A DNA stretch of 64,000 nucleotides. Origin: Streptomyces spiralis (GTDB lineage: Bacteria > Actinomycetota > Actinomycetes > Streptomycetales > Streptomycetaceae). The DNA is taken from contig NZ_BNBC01000005.1 in assembly GCF_014654675.1 (NCBI RefSeq), forward strand, positions 62,001 to 126,000, read 5' to 3'. Shown piece after piece: positions 17,591 to 26,585 of the stretch. The notes beneath the pieces were generated by a model. That model was not told the origin of the DNA, searched no databases, and worked only from the letters and a program-made list of their open reading frames with translations. Numbering within the stretch: the stretch's first letter is position 1; every line of letters starts with the position of its first letter. The translations under genes were made by a program, and so were the position numbers.

Positions 17591-19288
17591 TCAGTCCTCG
17601 GGGAGTTCCACGGGCGCGATCTCGTCGTAGACGTCGCCGGGGCCGGGGTTGGCCGCGTCGGTCGCCCCGCCGAGGTGGTGCATGACGCCCCAGACCGCGT
17701 TCAGCGCGGTCTGGACGGCGCCCTCGGCCCAGCCGGCGGTCCAGGAGATGTCGTCGCCGGCGAGGAAGATGCCGCGCTTGTCCTCCGGCAGCCGGTCCTG
17801 CATGAAGTGCGTGAACAGGCGCCGCTGGTAGCGGTAGTGGCCGGGCAGGTTGGCCTTGAACGCGCCCATGAAGTAGGGCTCGTTCTCCCAGGAGACCGTC
17901 ACCGGGTTGCCGATGATGTGCTTCCTGATGTCGACCTTCGGGTAGATCTCGCCGAGCGACTTCAGCATGACCTCCATCCGCTCGTTCGCGGACAGCGGCA
18001 GCCACTTCAGGCTGTCGTCGCACCAGGTGTAGGAGAGGCAGATGACGGCGGGCTTGTCCGGGCCGTCGTCGAGGAGGTACGTGCCGCGGGTCATGCGGTC
18101 GGTGAGCGTCATCGACATGACGTCCCGTCCGGTCTCCTCGTCCTTGTCCAGCCAGAACGGCCGGTCGACCGGGACGAAGAGCTTGGAGGACTCCATGTAG
18201 TGGGTGCGCTCGATGGCGGTCCAGTGGTCGATCGGGAACAGCTCGTCGTCGCACTGGATCTTGGAGAGCAGCATCCAGGACTGGGCGGTGAAGATCGCCG
18301 CCTGGTAGGTGCGGATGTCGCCGTTCGCGTCGGTGACGGTGATCTGGTTGCCCGCGGTGCGGTGCAGCCGGGTCACGGCGGGGCGCGGCTCGCCGTCCAC
18401 GTGCAGGGACTTCAGCGAGGTGCCGTACGGCCAGTGGACGATCTTCTCCGGCTCGCGTTCCCAGAGCCTGAGCGGCAGCTGCTGCGAGCCGCCGACGATC
18501 CCGCGGTGGTGGTCGTCGGCCTCGGTGTAGACGACGCGCAGGATCTCCAGGATGGAGTTGGGGAAGTCGGTGTCCCAGCCGCCGGTGCCGAAGCCGACCT
18601 GGCCGAAGATCTCCCGGTGCCGGAAGGACTTGAAGGCCTCGGAGTCGCACAGGAAGCCGTAGAAGGTCTGGTTGTCGAGCTTCTCGACGAGCTGGGACCA
18701 GATCTCGCGGATGCGCTTGACGTCCCGCTCGCGCATGGCGCGGTTCACGTCGGAGAAGTCGGCGCCCTCTTCGAGGCACCTGTTCCAGGCGTCGGCGACG
18801 TCCCGGTAGACCTGCGGCAGGTCGTCGATGGTCTCGGCGTAGTGCGACTCGCCCTTGAGGTCGACGACGGTCGACGGGGTCGCCTCCGCGAGCGGATTCG
18901 GGAAGGGCCTGGTCTCCAGGCCGACCAGGTCGATGTAGTGCTGGAGGGCCGTGGAGGACGGCGGGAAGCGCATCGCGCCCATCTCGGCGGTCAGGGACTC
19001 GTCGCAGCCGTCGAAGCCGACGGTGCGCAGCCGGCCGCCGATCCGGTCGGCCTCGTAGACGACGGGCTTGAGACCCATCTTCATCAGCTCGTAGGCGGCC
19101 ACGATGCCGGACAGGCCGCCGCCGATGACCGCGACCTCCGTGCCGTGCCCGGTGGCGGGTATCTGGCCGAGGCCCGCCGGGTGGGCGAGGAAGTCGTCGT
19201 ACGCGTACGGGAAGTCCGGGCCGAACATGGTGATCGGCGGCTGCTGCTCGTCTGCGTGCTCGACGGCGTTGGGCACCGTGGACGTCAT
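17591..19288 (-). CDS. Flavin-dependent L-amino-acid 2-monooxygenase (DavB-like; lysine or arginine)
   Basis: 565 residues. The FAD-binding fold at residues 52-85 has VAVIGGGLSGIVAAYELMK (GxGxxG at 56-61) and YEADRIGGRLR; FGPDFPYAYDDFLAHPAGLG precedes it. From memory, these and MGAMRFPPSSTALQHYIDL, VGFGTGGWDTDFPNSILEI and AGDDISWTAGWAEGAVQTAL closely match Pseudomonas DavB, L-lysine 2-monooxygenase, which oxidatively decarboxylates lysine to 5-aminovaleramide. Streptomyces are also known for arginine 2-monooxygenase (product 4-guanidinobutyramide), so the substrate is open. The amidase directly upstream fits an amide product. An AAGGAG box precedes the ATG. Confidence 0.85.
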   Translation of the reverse strand: MTSTVPNAVEHADEQQPPITMFGPDFPYAYDDFLAHPAGLGQIPATGHGTEVAVIGGGLSGIVAAYELMKMGLKPVVYEADRIGGRLRTVGFDGCDESLTAEMGAMRFPPSSTALQHYIDLVGLETRPFPNPLAEATPSTVVDLKGESHYAETIDDLPQVYRDVADAWNRCLEEGADFSDVNRAMRERDVKRIREIWSQLVEKLDNQTFYGFLCDSEAFKSFRHREIFGQVGFGTGGWDTDFPNSILEILRVVYTEADDHHRGIVGGSQQLPLRLWEREPEKIVHWPYGTSLKSLHVDGEPRPAVTRLHRTAGNQITVTDANGDIRTYQAAIFTAQSWMLLSKIQCDDELFPIDHWTAIERTHYMESSKLFVPVDRPFWLDKDEETGRDVMSMTLTDRMTRGTYLLDDGPDKPAVICLSYTWCDDSLKWLPLSANERMEVMLKSLGEIYPKVDIRKHIIGNPVTVSWENEPYFMGAFKANLPGHYRYQRRLFTHFMQDRLPEDKRGIFLAGDDISWTAGWAEGAVQTALNAVWGVMHHLGGATDAANPGPGDVYDEIAPVELPED

Positions 19289-19349
19289 GGGGTACGGACT
19301 CCTTGCGCGGGGAAGAGCGGGAAGAACGGGAGGGCGGATGCCGGGGAGG

Positions 19350-20138
19350 TCAGGAGAGGGCCCGGTAGAGGGCGGGGCGGCGGTCCCGGAGATACGGGTT
19401 CGCCTCGCGGGAGGCGGCGAGCAGGGCCGGGTCCACGTCGGCGATGACCAGTTCCTCGGCCTGACCGGCCCGGGTACGGGCGACTCCGTCGGGGCCGGCG
19501 AGGGTGGAGAGCCCGGCGAACTCGAACTCGCCCTCGTGGCCGACCCGGTTGGCGTACGCGACGTACATCTGGTTCTCGAAGGCGCGTACGGGCACGAGGG
19601 ACTCGGCGACGAACTGGAACGGGTGCATCAGCGCCGTCGGGACGAGCAGGAGGTCGGTGCCGGCCAGGGCGTGGCCGCGGGTGTTCTCCGGGAACTCCAC
19701 GTCGTAGCAGATCAGCAGGCCGACGGTCAGGCCGTCCAGCTGGGCCTGGACGACCGGCTGCTCGCCCGGGGTGAAGTGGTCGCGCTCGAAGCCGCCGAAG
19801 AGATGGGTCTTGCGGTAGTCGGCCAGGCGCGTGCCGTCGGCGGAGATCAGCTGGGCGGAGTTGAAGACGGCCTCGCCGTCCCGCTCGGGGTAGCCGTAGG
19901 CGATCGCCAGACCATGCCGGCCGGCCAGCTCCGCGATCGCGTCGGCGGAGTCGCCGTCGGCGGGCTCGGCCAGTCGGCCGATGTCCTCGCCGATCGCGTA
20001 CCCGGTCAGGAACATCTCCGGCGCGAGGAGCAGCGCGGCGCCCGCGGCGGCGGCGCGGCCCGCGGCCTCGTCGAGAACTTTCAGGTTCTCGGCGACGGCA
20101 CCGGGGTGGCCGGAGCTCTGGAGCAGGGCGGTGCGCAT
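19350..20138 (-). CDS. Carbon-nitrogen hydrolase, omega-amidase (DavA-like)
   Basis: 262 residues from ATG 20138, with GAGGA 7 nt upstream. Nitrilase-superfamily triad: Glu41 (APEMFLTGY), Lys110 (DYRKTHLFG) and Cys144 (LLICYDVEFPE). From memory it is strikingly like Pseudomonas DavA, 5-aminovaleramidase (GYNIG, YGYPER, FNSAQLI blocks). It would convert the amide made by the downstream monooxygenase (5-aminovaleramide or 4-guanidinobutyramide) to the free acid plus ammonia. It is 61 nt from the monooxygenase gene and clearly the same operon. The upstream region has three helically spaced TTGCG motifs. Confidence 0.87.
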   Translation of the reverse strand: MRTALLQSSGHPGAVAENLKVLDEAAGRAAAAGAALLLAPEMFLTGYAIGEDIGRLAEPADGDSADAIAELAGRHGLAIAYGYPERDGEAVFNSAQLISADGTRLADYRKTHLFGGFERDHFTPGEQPVVQAQLDGLTVGLLICYDVEFPENTRGHALAGTDLLLVPTALMHPFQFVAESLVPVRAFENQMYVAYANRVGHEGEFEFAGLSTLAGPDGVARTRAGQAEELVIADVDPALLAASREANPYLRDRRPALYRALS

Positions 20139-20222
20139 GCGGGATCCTCACCGGTCAAGGGGGGTGTCGGGGGGTCGGTTAGACGGTACGGTCGGCCGGC
20201 TCGGGCGGACAAGCGGGAGCTG

Positions 20223-20280
20223 TTGCGCGCCGGTGGGCGGATCGTTGCGTGGGGGGTGGGGTGGGCGGCGATTCGTTGCG
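20223..20280. promoter_or_regulatory. Phased TTGCG motifs upstream of the amidase/monooxygenase genes
   Basis: TTGCG occurs in the same orientation at 20223, 20245 and 20276, with start-to-start spacing of 22 and 31 nt, i.e. about two and three DNA turns. The flanks are alike (ATCGTTGCGTGGGG, TTCGTTGCGTGGGG). They lie 85-142 nt before the amidase ATG. The same motif and spacing occur upstream of the permease, which points to the Lrp/AsnC protein encoded between the two sites. Confidence 0.5.
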
Positions 20281-20301
20281 TGGGGCTCCGCCGGGGGGCT
20301 G

Positions 20302-20336
20302 GGGCTCTGCCCACCCGCCCGCCCGACTCGGTCACT
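20302..20336. repeat. Inverted relative of the 10.8-kb repeat
   Basis: The plus-strand block with CCACCCGCCCGCCCGACTCGG followed by TCACT corresponds to the minus strand of the 10787-11106 units (CCACCCGCCCGACTCGGTGACT). It sits just after the lrp stop, as the main array sits just after the ROK stop, with the same G-rich surroundings (GGGGCTCCGCC). Confidence 0.65.
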
Positions 20337-20368
20337 GCAGAAGTCGGCCCGCCCACCGGGCTCGGACG

Positions 20369-20821
20369 TTACGTCGGGGAGCCCGAGGAGAAGCGGCGGA
20401 GCAGGGGGGACAGGACCAGGACGGACTTCGTGCGTTCCACGAACGGCTCGCCGGCGATGCGTTCCAGGACGCGCTCGAAGTGACGCATGTCGGCGGCGAA
20501 GACCTGGGCGATCGCGTCCGCGTCGCCGGTGACGGTGGACGCGGACACGACCTCCTGGTAGCGCTCCAGGCCGCGCTGGATCGTCTCCGGCGAGGTGTTG
20601 CGCCGGCAGTAGATCTCGACGTAGCCCTCGGTCTCCCAGCCGAGGGCGGCCGGGTCGACGCGGACGGTGAAGCCGGTGATGGCTCCGGTGGCGCGCAGCC
20701 TGTCCACGCGCCGCTTCACGGCGGGCGCGGACAGGCCGACGAGCTGCCCGATGTCCGCGTAGGAGCGGCGGGCGTCCTCGGCGAGGGCGTGCACGATGCG
20801 TTCGTCGAGATCGTTCAGCAC
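20369..20821 (-). CDS. Lrp/AsnC-family transcriptional regulator
   Basis: 150 residues from a GTG at 20821. The N-terminal HTH is MLNDLDERIVHALAEDARRS followed by IGQLVGLSAPAVKRRVDRLR. The C-terminal part has the RAM/ACT-like ligand domain (GYVEIYCRRNTSPETIQRGL, VSASTVTGDADAIAQVFAAD). Lrp/AsnC proteins form octamers that wrap DNA and respond to amino acids. It lies 36 nt after the APC permease and before the amidase/monooxygenase pair, so it is the natural regulator of an amino-acid uptake and breakdown module; the shared phased TTGCG sites support this. Confidence 0.92.
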   Translation of the reverse strand: MLNDLDERIVHALAEDARRSYADIGQLVGLSAPAVKRRVDRLRATGAITGFTVRVDPAALGWETEGYVEIYCRRNTSPETIQRGLERYQEVVSASTVTGDADAIAQVFAADMRHFERVLERIAGEPFVERTKSVLVLSPLLRRFSSGSPT

Positions 20822-20857
20822 GGGGTGTGGGTCACTTCTTCGGGATCGGGCACTCGG

Positions 20858-22333
20858 TCACTTCTCCGCCGTCACGAGGCTCGGCTCGGCCGCGAGACGG
20901 GAACGGCGGTAGCCGTACCCGAAGTAGAACACGAGCCCGACCGCCATCCAGACTCCGAAGACCACCCAGGTGACGGCGGACAGGCTGCCCATCATCCAGA
21001 TGCAGAAGGCGAAGCCCACCGCGGGCAGCAGCGGCGACAGCGGCACCCGGAAGGTGCGGTGCATGGTCGGACGGGTCCGGCGCAGCACCACCACGGCCAC
21101 ATTGACCAGCGCGAACGCGAAGAGGGTGCCGATGCTGGTGGCGTCGGCGAGCTGGCCCAGCGGGATGGCCGCCGCCAGGACGCCGCAGAACAGGGAGACG
21201 ATCACCGTGTTGGCACGGGGCGCCCCCGACTTCGGGTGGACCCGGGAGAACACCTTGGGCACGAGGCCGTCGCGGGACATCGCGAACAGGATGCGGGTCT
21301 GGCCGTACAGCACGGTCAGGACCACGCTGGCGATGGCGATGACCGCGCAGAACGCCAACAGGGTGCCCCAGAAGCTCTGACCGGTGACGTCGCGCATGAT
21401 CTGGGCGAGGGCCGCCTCGGAGTCGTTGAACTTCTGCCACGGCTTGGCGCCCACGGCGACGGCGGCCACGAGGACGTACAGGGCGGTGACGATGACCAGG
21501 GACAGCATGATCGCCCGGGGGAGGTCTCGCTGGGCGTTCTTCGCCTCCTCGCCGGCGGTCGACGCCGCGTCGAAGCCGATGTAGGAGAAGAAGAGCGTCG
21601 CGCCCGCGGCGCTGACGCCGCTCATGCCGAGCGGCATGAAGTGGGAGTAGTTGCCGGAGCGGAAGCCCTGGACGCCGATCGCGCAGAACAGCACCAGCGC
21701 GGCGATCTTCACGCAGACCATGACCGTGTTGGCCCGCGCGGACTCCTTGGCGCCGCCCATCAGGAAGACCATCGCCAGCAGGACGACGATCAGCGCGGGC
21801 AGGTTGAAGACACCGCCGTCGCCGGGCGGCGCCGACAGGGCCGCCGGGATGGTGACGCCGAGGGTGCCCTTGAGCAGCTCGTTGAGGTACTCGCCCCAGC
21901 CGACGGCCACGGCGGCCACCGACACGCCGTACTCCAGGACCAGGCACCAGCCGCACACCCAGGCGATCAGCTCGCCCATCGTTGCGTATGCGTACGAGTA
22001 GGAGGAGCCGGAGACCGGGATCGTGCCTGCCAGCTCGGCGTACGACAGGGCCGAGAAGAGGGCCGTGAGACCGGCGATGACGAAGGAGAGCGTGACGGCG
22101 GGGCCGGCCTTGGGGACGGCCTCCCCGAGAACCACGAAGATGCCGGTGCCCAGGGTGGCACCGATGCTGATCATGGTGAGCTGCCACAGGCCCAGCGAGC
22201 GCCGCAGCGTGCCGCCTTCGCCGTGGCCACCCTCCGCGACCAGGCGTTCCACGGGCTTGCGTCGCATCAGGCGCGCACCGACGGACAGGGGGACGGTTCT
22301 GCGGTTCTGCGGTGGTGCGCCTTGGTCGAGCAC
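20858..22333 (-). CDS. APC-family (CAT-like) amino-acid permease
   Basis: 491 residues from GTG 22333, chosen because AAGGAG lies 6 nt upstream; a longer frame reaches 22420. About twelve to thirteen membrane segments. MISIGATLGTGIFVVLGEAV and GSSYSYAYATMGELIAWVCG are the APC substrate-site helices; FFSYIGFDAASTAGEEAKN is typical of cationic amino-acid transporters. Lysine or arginine uptake would fit the downstream monooxygenase and amidase, which is inference from context. Lrp follows by 36 nt. The upstream region contains phased TTGCG motifs. Confidence 0.9.
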   Translation of the reverse strand: MLDQGAPPQNRRTVPLSVGARLMRRKPVERLVAEGGHGEGGTLRRSLGLWQLTMISIGATLGTGIFVVLGEAVPKAGPAVTLSFVIAGLTALFSALSYAELAGTIPVSGSSYSYAYATMGELIAWVCGWCLVLEYGVSVAAVAVGWGEYLNELLKGTLGVTIPAALSAPPGDGGVFNLPALIVVLLAMVFLMGGAKESARANTVMVCVKIAALVLFCAIGVQGFRSGNYSHFMPLGMSGVSAAGATLFFSYIGFDAASTAGEEAKNAQRDLPRAIMLSLVIVTALYVLVAAVAVGAKPWQKFNDSEAALAQIMRDVTGQSFWGTLLAFCAVIAIASVVLTVLYGQTRILFAMSRDGLVPKVFSRVHPKSGAPRANTVIVSLFCGVLAAAIPLGQLADATSIGTLFAFALVNVAVVVLRRTRPTMHRTFRVPLSPLLPAVGFAFCIWMMGSLSAVTWVVFGVWMAVGLVFYFGYGYRRSRLAAEPSLVTAEK

Positions 22334-22476
22334 GCGCGGCTCCTTGTCGCTGCGGGTCTTCGAGCGGCCGGGACCGGTGGCCCCGTCCCACGGGGACCCA
22401 CCGAGCGGGGTCCCTGCCACGCCACGTACAGCGCAGAACCTTACGAGCCGGGACGTTGCCCCTGTAATGCAGCAAC

Positions 22477-22554
22477 CTTGCGCATCCCCGCAAGATCATT
22501 GCGTTCGCGGGGGCTGTGCGGGTGTTCGTTGCGCGGGGGCTTTCGTCCGTTGCG
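22477..22554. promoter_or_regulatory. Phased TTGCG array and inverted repeat upstream of the permease
   Basis: TTGCG starts at 22478, 22499, 22529 and 22550 (spacing 21, 30, 21 nt), all in one orientation. The first also pairs with CGCAAG at 22489-22494 as a perfect CTTGCG/CGCAAG repeat. The spacing pattern repeats that upstream of the amidase gene. They are 145-220 nt before the permease start. At this GC content such a cluster is unlikely by chance, though I could not compute it. Confidence 0.5.
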
Positions 22555-22576
22555 CACGAGACGGGCGGGACTGTCC

Positions 22577-22603
22577 GGGGTCGTCGGACACGCCGACGGC
22601 CCC
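22577..22603 (-). terminator. Hairpin after the guaB1 gene
   Basis: GGGGTCGTCGG (22577-22587) pairs with CCGACGGCCCC (22593-22603), 11 bp with one G-T wobble and a 5-nt loop, 75 nt beyond the guaB1 stop on the minus strand. Confidence 0.5.
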
Positions 22604-22615
22604 CGCTGTCCCGGC

Positions 22616-22665
22616 GACGGGAGAGCAGGGGCCGTGCGGAGACGGGAGAGCGGAGGCCGTGCGGA
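22616..22665. repeat. 25-nt direct repeat, two copies
   Basis: Adjacent units at 22616-22640 and 22641-22665 both read GACGGGAGAGC, then AGGGG or GGAGG, then CCGTGCGGA, differing at two positions. It is intergenic, between the guaB1 stop and its terminator hairpin. No function is apparent. Confidence 0.75.
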
Positions 22666-22677
22666 ACGGCGGTCGGC

Positions 22678-24213
<1,536 letters not shown>

Positions 24214-24251
24214 TCAGGGCCTGTCATAACGCCCAGGCCGCCGCGGAGGCG

Positions 24252-24617
24252 TTAGGACGATCCTCCAAGGGCCGAATGTCCGCCGAGGGCCGACGATCCG
24301 CCGAGGGCAAGGGCGACGGTGAGCGTGGGAGTGCGATCGGCCGCCTCTGCGAAGACCTCCTGCGCCGTGCGCCACTCGCCCGGGTTCGCCTCGGCGTACG
24401 CCCGCCAGCCCCGTACGACGAGCAGCAGCCCCTGGCGGGCGGCCGCCCGGGGCCAGACGGTGGGGTCGGAGAGGGAGTCGGCGAGCGCGTCCCAGTTGCG
24501 GCCGAACCAGTCGGGCAGCGCCAGGGCCCGGGCGGAGCGGTCCATCAGAGCCGCCTTGTCCGTGACGCCGTCGAGGTCCAGAGTGACCAGGAGCCGGCCC
24601 GCCAGGTCATCGCTCAC
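24252..24617 (-). CDS. Barstar-family protein
   Basis: 121 residues from a GTG at 24617. Barstar fold text: VTLDLDGVTDKAALMDRSAR, DWFGRNWDALADSLSD and QGLLLVVRGWRAYAEANP. The W-F-G-R-N-W-D helix is the barnase-binding surface of barstar. No barnase-type ribonuclease is encoded nearby, so it is an orphan inhibitor. The tail is a small repeat, LGGSSALGGHSALGGSS, that looks like recent slippage. It is 7 nt after the SorC-type regulator and probably co-transcribed. Confidence 0.88.
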   Translation of the reverse strand: MSDDLAGRLLVTLDLDGVTDKAALMDRSARALALPDWFGRNWDALADSLSDPTVWPRAAARQGLLLVVRGWRAYAEANPGEWRTAQEVFAEAADRTPTLTVALALGGSSALGGHSALGGSS

Positions 24618-24624
24618 CTCGGCG

Positions 24625-25668
24625 TCAGCCCCCGTCCGGGTCCGCCCGGTTCAGGGCGGGCTTCGGGGTGGGTCCGGCCGTCATCAGGTAGTCGGCGGCC
24701 GAGGTGTCCGTGACCAGGCTGGTGACCAGGCCGGAACGCAGCACCGCGTCGATCGCCGGCGCCTTGCGCTGCCCGCCCGCGATCGCGACGACCTCGGGGA
24801 TACGGCGCAGCTGCTCGGCCTTGACGGTGATGCACCGCTCACCCAGGTCCCGGCCGATCCGGCGGCCCTGGGCGTCGAAGAGGTGCGCGGACATCTCGGC
24901 GGCGACGCCGAGCGAGGCGTAGTGCGCGCGCTCCTCGTCGCTGAGCATGTCGTGCACCGTGGAGATGCCCGGCTCCCAGGAGCCGATGGACACGCAGGCG
25001 ACCGTGACCTTGTCGAAGTACTCGAAGGCCCGGGCGATCCCGGTCTGGTTGCGCAGCGCCGCCGCGGTGGCCGCGTCGGGCAGCAGCATCGGCGCGTAGA
25101 TGGGGTGGGCGTCCCCGCCGGAGACCTGGGCGGCGCGGCGGACCGCCTCCACCGAGCCGCGTTCGGCGGTCCCGGCGTCGTACACGCCGGTCAGCTGCAC
25201 CACCGTGCACGGGGGCAGCCGGTCGAGGGCCGCCGCCATGTGGATGGTGGACCGGCCCCAGGCCAGGCCCAGCACATCGCCCTCGTTGACGAGCTCGCCG
25301 AGCAGGTCCGCGGCGACCTCGCCCAGGTTCTCCGGGTCGGGGGTCTCCTCGGCGTCGGCCGGGGACTCGACCACGACGGCGTGCCTGAGGCCGTAGCGGG
25401 CGCGGAGCGCGTCGGAGCGCTCGGCGTCCAGTTCGGCCGGGACGCGGATCTCGATGCGCACGAGGTCCCGTTCGAGGGCGGTCTCCAGGACCCGGGCCAC
25501 CTTGAACCGGCTGACGCCGAACTCCTCGGCGATTTGGATCTTGGACTTGCCCTCGAGGTAGAAACGGCGGGCCATGGCCGCCGCCTGCACCAGCTCAGCG
25601 GGTCCCATCCGCACTGCTGACCGGCCCGCCGACATACCCGACACGGCGATCTCCTCACTGCTGTTCAC
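24625..25668 (-). CDS. SorC/DeoR-type sugar-binding transcriptional regulator
   Basis: 347 residues from GTG 25668; a start at MSAGRSAVRMG is an alternative. The N-terminal HTH (YLEGKSKIQIAEEFGVSRFK) is followed by a sugar-phosphate-binding domain with LGLAWGRSTIHMAAALDRLP, VVQLTGVYDAGT, VSIGSWEPGISTVHDML and VAIAGGQRKAPAIDAVL, all typical of the family. Effectors are usually phosphorylated sugars. The gene starts 165 nt after rpe, which may hint at pentose-phosphate sensing, but the target genes are unknown. Confidence 0.92.
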   Translation of the reverse strand: MNSSEEIAVSGMSAGRSAVRMGPAELVQAAAMARRFYLEGKSKIQIAEEFGVSRFKVARVLETALERDLVRIEIRVPAELDAERSDALRARYGLRHAVVVESPADAEETPDPENLGEVAADLLGELVNEGDVLGLAWGRSTIHMAAALDRLPPCTVVQLTGVYDAGTAERGSVEAVRRAAQVSGGDAHPIYAPMLLPDAATAAALRNQTGIARAFEYFDKVTVACVSIGSWEPGISTVHDMLSDEERAHYASLGVAAEMSAHLFDAQGRRIGRDLGERCITVKAEQLRRIPEVVAIAGGQRKAPAIDAVLRSGLVTSLVTDTSAADYLMTAGPTPKPALNRADPDGG

Positions 25669-25833
25669 ACTCTGGATTCGCCGTTCATCCTTGCAGATCC
25701 GGCGCTCTTGATCAGCCCTGATGAGAGCCGTTCACGTAGCTGATGCCCAGTGGTTGCACGCCCACGACATGCTCGGTGGTTCCACTCCATGATGGCCTCG
25801 GTGGTGGCACGCGTGTGTCCGGTGGCCGTGGGT

Positions 25834-26520
25834 TCAGTGGCCACAGGCCCACGACGCCCCGGAGGTGGCCGCCTCCGCCTGGGCCCGCAGGGCGCGCACC
25901 GCCTCGGCCGGGTCCTGCGCCCCGTAGACGGCGGAGCCGGCGACGAAGACGTCGGCACCGGCCTCCGCGCAGCGCTCGATCGTGGCGGCCGACACCCCGC
26001 CGTCGACCTGGAGCCACAGCTGGAGGCCGTGCTTGCTGATCAGCTCCCTGGTACGGCGGATCTTGGGCAGCATGATGTCGAGGAACGCCTGGCCGCCGAA
26101 GCCCGGCTCCACCGTCATGATCAGAAGCATGTCGAGCTCGGGGAGCAGATCCTCGTACGGCTCGATGGGCGTGGCGGGCTTGAGTGCCATCGAGGCCCTG
26201 GCGCCCTTGGCGCGGATCTCGCGGGCCAGCCGCACCGGGGCGCCGGCCGCCTCGACGTGGAAGGTGACCGAGGAGGCGCCCGCCTCGACGTACTGCGGGG
26301 CCCACCGGTCGGCGTCCTCGATCATCAGATGGCAGTCCAGCGGGGTGTCCGTCGCCCGCGCCAGGGATTCCACGACCGGAACGCCGAGCGTGAGGTTCGG
26401 GACGAAGTGGTTGTCCATCACGTCGACGTGGAGCCAGTCGGCCCCTTCGACCGCCTTCGCCTCCTCGGCGAGGCGTGCGAAGTCGGCGGACAGGATGCTG
26501 GGGTTGATCTGCACGGCCAT
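25834..26520 (-). CDS. rpe: Ribulose-phosphate 3-epimerase
   Basis: 228 residues. It interconverts ribulose 5-phosphate and xylulose 5-phosphate in the pentose phosphate pathway. Motifs: [38 protein letters not shown] (metal-binding His and Asp), [30 protein letters not shown] and [20 protein letters not shown]. The C-terminus has ~10 extra residues. Leftward, 65 nt after rsmB; it closes a run of translation and metabolism genes whose order (priA, fmt, rsmB, rpe) is usual in actinobacteria. Confidence 0.97.
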   Translation of the reverse strand: MAVQINPSILSADFARLAEEAKAVEGADWLHVDVMDNHFVPNLTLGVPVVESLARATDTPLDCHLMIEDADRWAPQYVEAGASSVTFHVEAAGAPVRLAREIRAKGARASMALKPATPIEPYEDLLPELDMLLIMTVEPGFGGQAFLDIMLPKIRRTRELISKHGLQLWLQVDGGVSAATIERCAEAGADVFVAGSAVYGAQDPAEAVRALRAQAEAATSGASWACGH

Positions 26521-26585
26521 GCCCCAAGCCTGCCATGTCGCCGCGCTCGGCCGTAACGGCGGTCACGTTCTGCGCCCGGCAGCCC

